64,000 bases of DNA from Muribaculaceae bacterium (GTDB lineage Bacteria; Bacteroidota; Bacteroidia; Bacteroidales; Muribaculaceae): the NCBI GenBank assembly GCA_017621055.1, contig JAGATX010000028.1, positions 44,410 through 108,409 on the forward strand, given 5' to 3'. Every line of letters starts with the position of its first letter. Within the stretch, counting starts at the first letter, position 1. This document shows, in pieces, positions 61,556-64,000 of the stretch. Position numbers and translations under genes: made by a program. Below the pieces are notes generated by a model, which had not been told where the DNA came from, did no database searches, and saw only the letters and a list, made by a program, of their open reading frames with translations.

Positions 61556-62540
61556 GAATGCCGTTACGGCGCACGTAATTGCGGAAATCGCCGTAATCGC
61601 CCCCTAAAAAGAGGTTTATATCCACGTCGTGGGCAATGCCGGCGGCACGTCCGCCGTCGGTAAACTGCCAGAACTCGCAGTGGCGGAAACGGGGCCTCTG
61701 CCGGTAGTTGGCAATCCAGAAATCATAGTCGTCGTAGCCGTGACCGTGCAGATAGTCGCGGTAAAAGTAATCGTAAGTGTAGATAATAGGCTTGCAGCCA
61801 TAGTGCTCCTCCACCACATCGAGCCACTCGCGCACGATGGCCATTATCCGGGTATGGTCGCGGCGCATCACCTCGCGGCGTATTTCCAGATCGAGCACCG
61901 GCGGCAGGTCGCCGGCTTCCAGGGGCGTGTGGCGGATGAAATACTCGGCCTGCTGCCTCCCGGTGGCGTTCTCGGTGATGTAATGGTATGCGCCGCGCAC
62001 TATCCCGTGCTTCTTCGCCTCGCGGAACTGGCGGTCGAACTGCGGGTTGAGGCGACTGTTGCCCTGCGTGGACTTGACAAAGACGAAAAGCACAGGCTGC
62101 ATGTAACGCCCGTTGCCCTTGCTCTTGCCGGCGGCGTCGGCCTTGAGGTAGAGGTCGTCCCAGTCGATGTTCTCCTGATATCGCGAAATATCGATGCCCA
62201 TAACCACCTCGCCGGCCTCGAAGCGGCTGCCGCGCTGCTCCTTGAAGATGCCGCGCTCCCAGCGCCCGAACTGCATGGTGCCGTCGGCAAACTCCATGCG
62301 GCCGATGCCGTGTTTGTAACTCATGTCCCAGTTGCCGGCGTATACGTTGCCGTTGCGGTAACGGCAGATGCCGAAACCGTTCTGGCGTCCGTCGGTAACG
62401 CCGCCCGTATAGGTGTATGTGCCCGTCCGGAGTTCACCGTAGGTCACGCGCGGCGCACGCCGCGCGCTCATTGTCGCCAGCACCACAACCGCCGCCAGCA
62501 GCACAGCCGCCGCACGTCGCCAACTTCGTGTATTCTTCAT
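61545..62540 (-). CDS. Exported MORN-repeat GH25 lysozyme-like protein
   Basis: A 331-residue exported protein with a signal peptide (AAAVLLAAVVVLATMSA). Two to three MORN repeats come first (YTYTGGVTDGRQNGFGICRY, NGNVYAGNWDMSYKHGIGRM). A glycoside hydrolase family 25 domain follows: VVMGIDISRYQENIDW, the core PPVLDLEIRREVM with the Asp-x-Glu pair, KPIIYTYDYFYRDYL and FWIANYRQRPRFRHCEFWQF. The usual KATEG strand reads KSTQG. GH25 enzymes cut MurNAc-GlcNAc bonds. The promoter at 62546-62577 fixes the ATG at 62540, with essentially no leader. Confidence 0.88.
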   Translation of the reverse strand: MKNTRSWRRAAAVLLAAVVVLATMSARRAPRVTYGELRTGTYTYTGGVTDGRQNGFGICRYRNGNVYAGNWDMSYKHGIGRMEFADGTMQFGRWERGIFKEQRGSRFEAGEVVMGIDISRYQENIDWDDLYLKADAAGKSKGNGRYMQPVLFVFVKSTQGNSRLNPQFDRQFREAKKHGIVRGAYHYITENATGRQQAEYFIRHTPLEAGDLPPVLDLEIRREVMRRDHTRIMAIVREWLDVVEEHYGCKPIIYTYDYFYRDYLHGHGYDDYDFWIANYRQRPRFRHCEFWQFTDGGRAAGIAHDVDINLFLGGDYGDFRNYVRRNGIPNR

Positions 62541-62545
62541 GCCCC

Positions 62546-62577
62546 CAAAATTACAAAAACTTTCCCACACCGGCAAA
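62546..62577 (-). promoter_or_regulatory. Promoter of the GH25 gene
   Basis: TTTG (62577-62574) and a perfect TAATTTTG (62553-62546) on the minus strand are exactly 20 bp apart. The predicted start point is near 62542, two bases before the ATG at 62540. Confidence 0.82.
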
Positions 62578-62582
62578 AGCAC

Positions 62583-62617
62583 AAAAAAAGAGACGCGGCT
62601 GTGAGGTCGCGTCTCTT
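62583..62617 (-). terminator. Terminator of dnaK
   Basis: AAGAGACGCG (62588-62597) pairs with CGCGTCTCTT (62608-62617), a 10-bp stem with a 10-nt loop. On the minus strand the stem is followed by a run of T (62587-62583). It lies 20 bp past the dnaK stop. Confidence 0.88.
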
Positions 62618-62636
62618 GATATATGGATAGGGATAA

Positions 62637-64000
62637 TTACTTCACTTCTTCGAAGTCTACGTCGGTGACGTGGTCATCGCCGCCGTTGTTCGGAGCGCCT
62701 GCACCTGCACCGGGGTTGAATCCTGCACCTGCCTGAGCACCTGCCTGGGCCTGAGCCTGGGCGTTGAGGATGTCCTGCTGGGCGGCGCCGAAGGTGGTTT
62801 CTATTTCCTTGACGGCGGCGTCGATGGCGCTGATGTCGCCGGCTTTGTGGGCTTCTTTGAGTTTGGCCACGGCAGCTTCGATGGCGGCACGCTTGTCGGC
62901 GGGTATCTTGTCGCCGAACTCGCCGAGCTGTTTCTCGGTCTGGTGGATGATGGCTTCGGCCTGATTCATCTTTTCGATGCGCTCTTTTTCTTTGGCGTCG
63001 GCGGCAGCGTTGGCGGCTGCTTCGTCCTTCATTCGTTTGATTTCAGCGTCGGTAAGACCGCTGGAGGCTTCGATGCGGATGCTCTGTTCCTTGCCGGTGG
63101 CCTTGTCTTTAGCGGATACGTTGAGTATGCCGTTGGCGTCGATCATGAAGGTGACTTCGATCTGAGGTATTCCGCGGGGTGCGGGAGCTATGCCGTCGAG
63201 GTGGAACTTGCCCAGAAGCTTGTCGTCTTTGGCGAGAGGACGTTCGCCCTGCAGCACGTTGATTTCCACGGAGGGCTGGTTGTCGGCGGCGGTGGAGAAT
63301 ACCTCGCTCTTTGTGGTAGGTATGGTTGTGTTAGCGGCGATGAGGGTCGTCATCACGCCGCCGAGGGTTTCGATACCTACGCTCAGGGGCACTACGTCGA
63401 GCAGGAGCACGTCCTTGACGTCGCCGGCGAGGACACCGCCCTGAATAGCGGCGCCGATGGCTACCACTTCGTCGGGGTTCACGCCTTTGGAGGGGGCTTT
63501 GCCGAAGAATTTCTCTACCACGGCCTGAACGGCGGGGATACGGGTGGAACCGCCAACGAGGATAACCTCGTCGATATCGGATGCTTTCATGCCGGCGTCG
63601 CGCAGGGCGTCTTCGCACGGCTTGATGGTTGCCTGGATGAGTTTGTCGGCAAGTGCCTCGAATTTGGCGCGTGTCAGTTCCTTTACCAGATGTTTGGGAC
63701 CGGTAGCGGTGGCTGTGATGTAAGGCAGGTTGATTTCAGCTTTCTGAGCGCTGGAGAGCTCGATTTTTGCTTTCTCGGCGGCTTCTTTGAGGCGCTGGAG
63801 AGCCATGGCGTCCTGACGGAGATCCACGCCTTCCTCTTTGAGGAATTCGTCGGCGAGCCAGTCGATGATCACGTGGTCGAAGTCATCGCCGCCCAGATGG
63901 GTGTCGCCGTTGGTGCTCTTCACTTCGAAGACCCCGTCGCCAAGTTCGAGGATGGAGATATCGAAAGTACCGCCGCCGAGGTCGAATACGGCGATCTTGC
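62637..64000 (-). CDS. dnaK: Chaperone DnaK (Hsp70), partial, 5' end beyond window
   Basis: About 454 C-terminal codons are present; roughly the first 190 residues lie beyond the right edge. The visible part opens inside the nucleotide-binding domain ([20 protein letters not shown], then [17 protein letters not shown]). It continues through [59 protein letters not shown] and the substrate-binding beta domain. The helical lid ends in a Gly/Ala/Asn-rich linker and the acidic tail DVDFEEVK. DnaK is the ATP-driven general chaperone. A strong terminator follows. Confidence 0.97.
   Translation of the reverse strand, partial: KIAVFDLGGGTFDISILELGDGVFEVKSTNGDTHLGGDDFDHVIIDWLADEFLKEEGVDLRQDAMALQRLKEAAEKAKIELSSAQKAEINLPYITATATGPKHLVKELTRAKFEALADKLIQATIKPCEDALRDAGMKASDIDEVILVGGSTRIPAVQAVVEKFFGKAPSKGVNPDEVVAIGAAIQGGVLAGDVKDVLLLDVVPLSVGIETLGGVMTTLIAANTTIPTTKSEVFSTAADNQPSVEINVLQGERPLAKDDKLLGKFHLDGIAPAPRGIPQIEVTFMIDANGILNVSAKDKATGKEQSIRIEASSGLTDAEIKRMKDEAAANAAADAKEKERIEKMNQAEAIIHQTEKQLGEFGDKIPADKRAAIEAAVAKLKEAHKAGDISAIDAAVKEIETTFGAAQQDILNAQAQAQAGAQAGAGFNPGAGAGAPNNGGDDHVTDVDFEEVK

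Noticed and set aside
62700-62765. Short repeats of GCACCTGC/GCCTGGGC type near the dnaK 3' end
   Set aside because: They encode the Gly/Ala/Gln-rich linker before the DnaK acidic tail. The repetition is at protein level and common in DnaK.
1-64000. tRNA, rRNA, CRISPR array or insertion sequence
   Set aside because: No intergenic stretch shows a cloverleaf with a GTTCRA-type T-loop, regularly spaced direct repeats of 25-40 bp, a transposase frame or paired terminal repeats. This is by reading only; a tRNA or covariance-model scan would settle small RNAs.

Overview
The window carries genes typical of a Bacteroidota (Bacteroidales) chromosome. Evidence: a SusC/SusD/SusE/F-type outer-membrane glycan uptake locus, type IX secretion genes (a sprA fragment and porQ), a predicted type IX sorting tail, and promoters of the Bacteroidetes form TTTG-N19-21-TAnnTTTG with little Shine-Dalgarno signal. 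By eye the coding DNA is G+C-rich and TTA/CTA/TCA codons are rare. Together with the gene content this fits a gut Muribaculaceae-like member better than Bacteroides itself, but that placement is inference. No rRNA, tRNA, CRISPR array, insertion sequence or prophage was recognised.

Layout. 1-4726 (-): 5' part of sprA, running off the left edge. 4787-5461: heptamer repeat and an AT-rich island with a truncated HigB-like toxin and an intact HigA-like antitoxin. 5535-12114 (+): TPR/PD40 protein, flotillin FloA, CstA-like transporter, PHP phosphoesterase, U32-family protein. 12224-20558 (-): SusC-SusD-SusE/F-like operon ending in a strong terminator, followed by a separately transcribed secreted protein with a predicted type IX tail. 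21014-29576 (+): LTA-synthase-like membrane enzyme, PAP2 phosphatase, then a tightly coupled run porQ-cmk-ispH-exonuclease-lipoprotein-priA. 29533-30063 (-): thioredoxin-fold protein without a CxxC. 30172-32094 (+): nadE.

32075-50934 (-) is the most coherent region, about 19 kb of envelope and peptidoglycan turnover genes. In order of transcription: Amidase_3-type amidase with an inserted golvesin-like domain, glycosyltransferase, DUF4922 protein, SpoIID/LytB protein, AmpG-like permease with a large extra domain, NamZ-like exo-N-acetylmuramidase (DUF1343), FAD/Fe-S D-lactate-type dehydrogenase, HGSNAT/NagX-like acyltransferase, BadF-family amino-sugar kinase (MurK-like), MurQ etherase, SGNH esterase and a helicase with a nested exonuclease. 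The sugar branch can be read as a pathway: muropeptide cleavage, import, release of MurNAc, phosphorylation, and cleavage by MurQ to GlcNAc-6-P plus D-lactate, with the dehydrogenase placed to oxidise that D-lactate.

51201-59877 (-): class II aldolase with its own terminator, then the coupled operon mlaE-mlaF-holB-AddB-like nuclease-hemW-rRNA methyltransferase. 60081-61555 (+): udk and lptB. 61545-62540 (-): MORN-GH25 lysozyme-like protein. 62637-64000 (-): dnaK, whose 5' end lies beyond the right edge.
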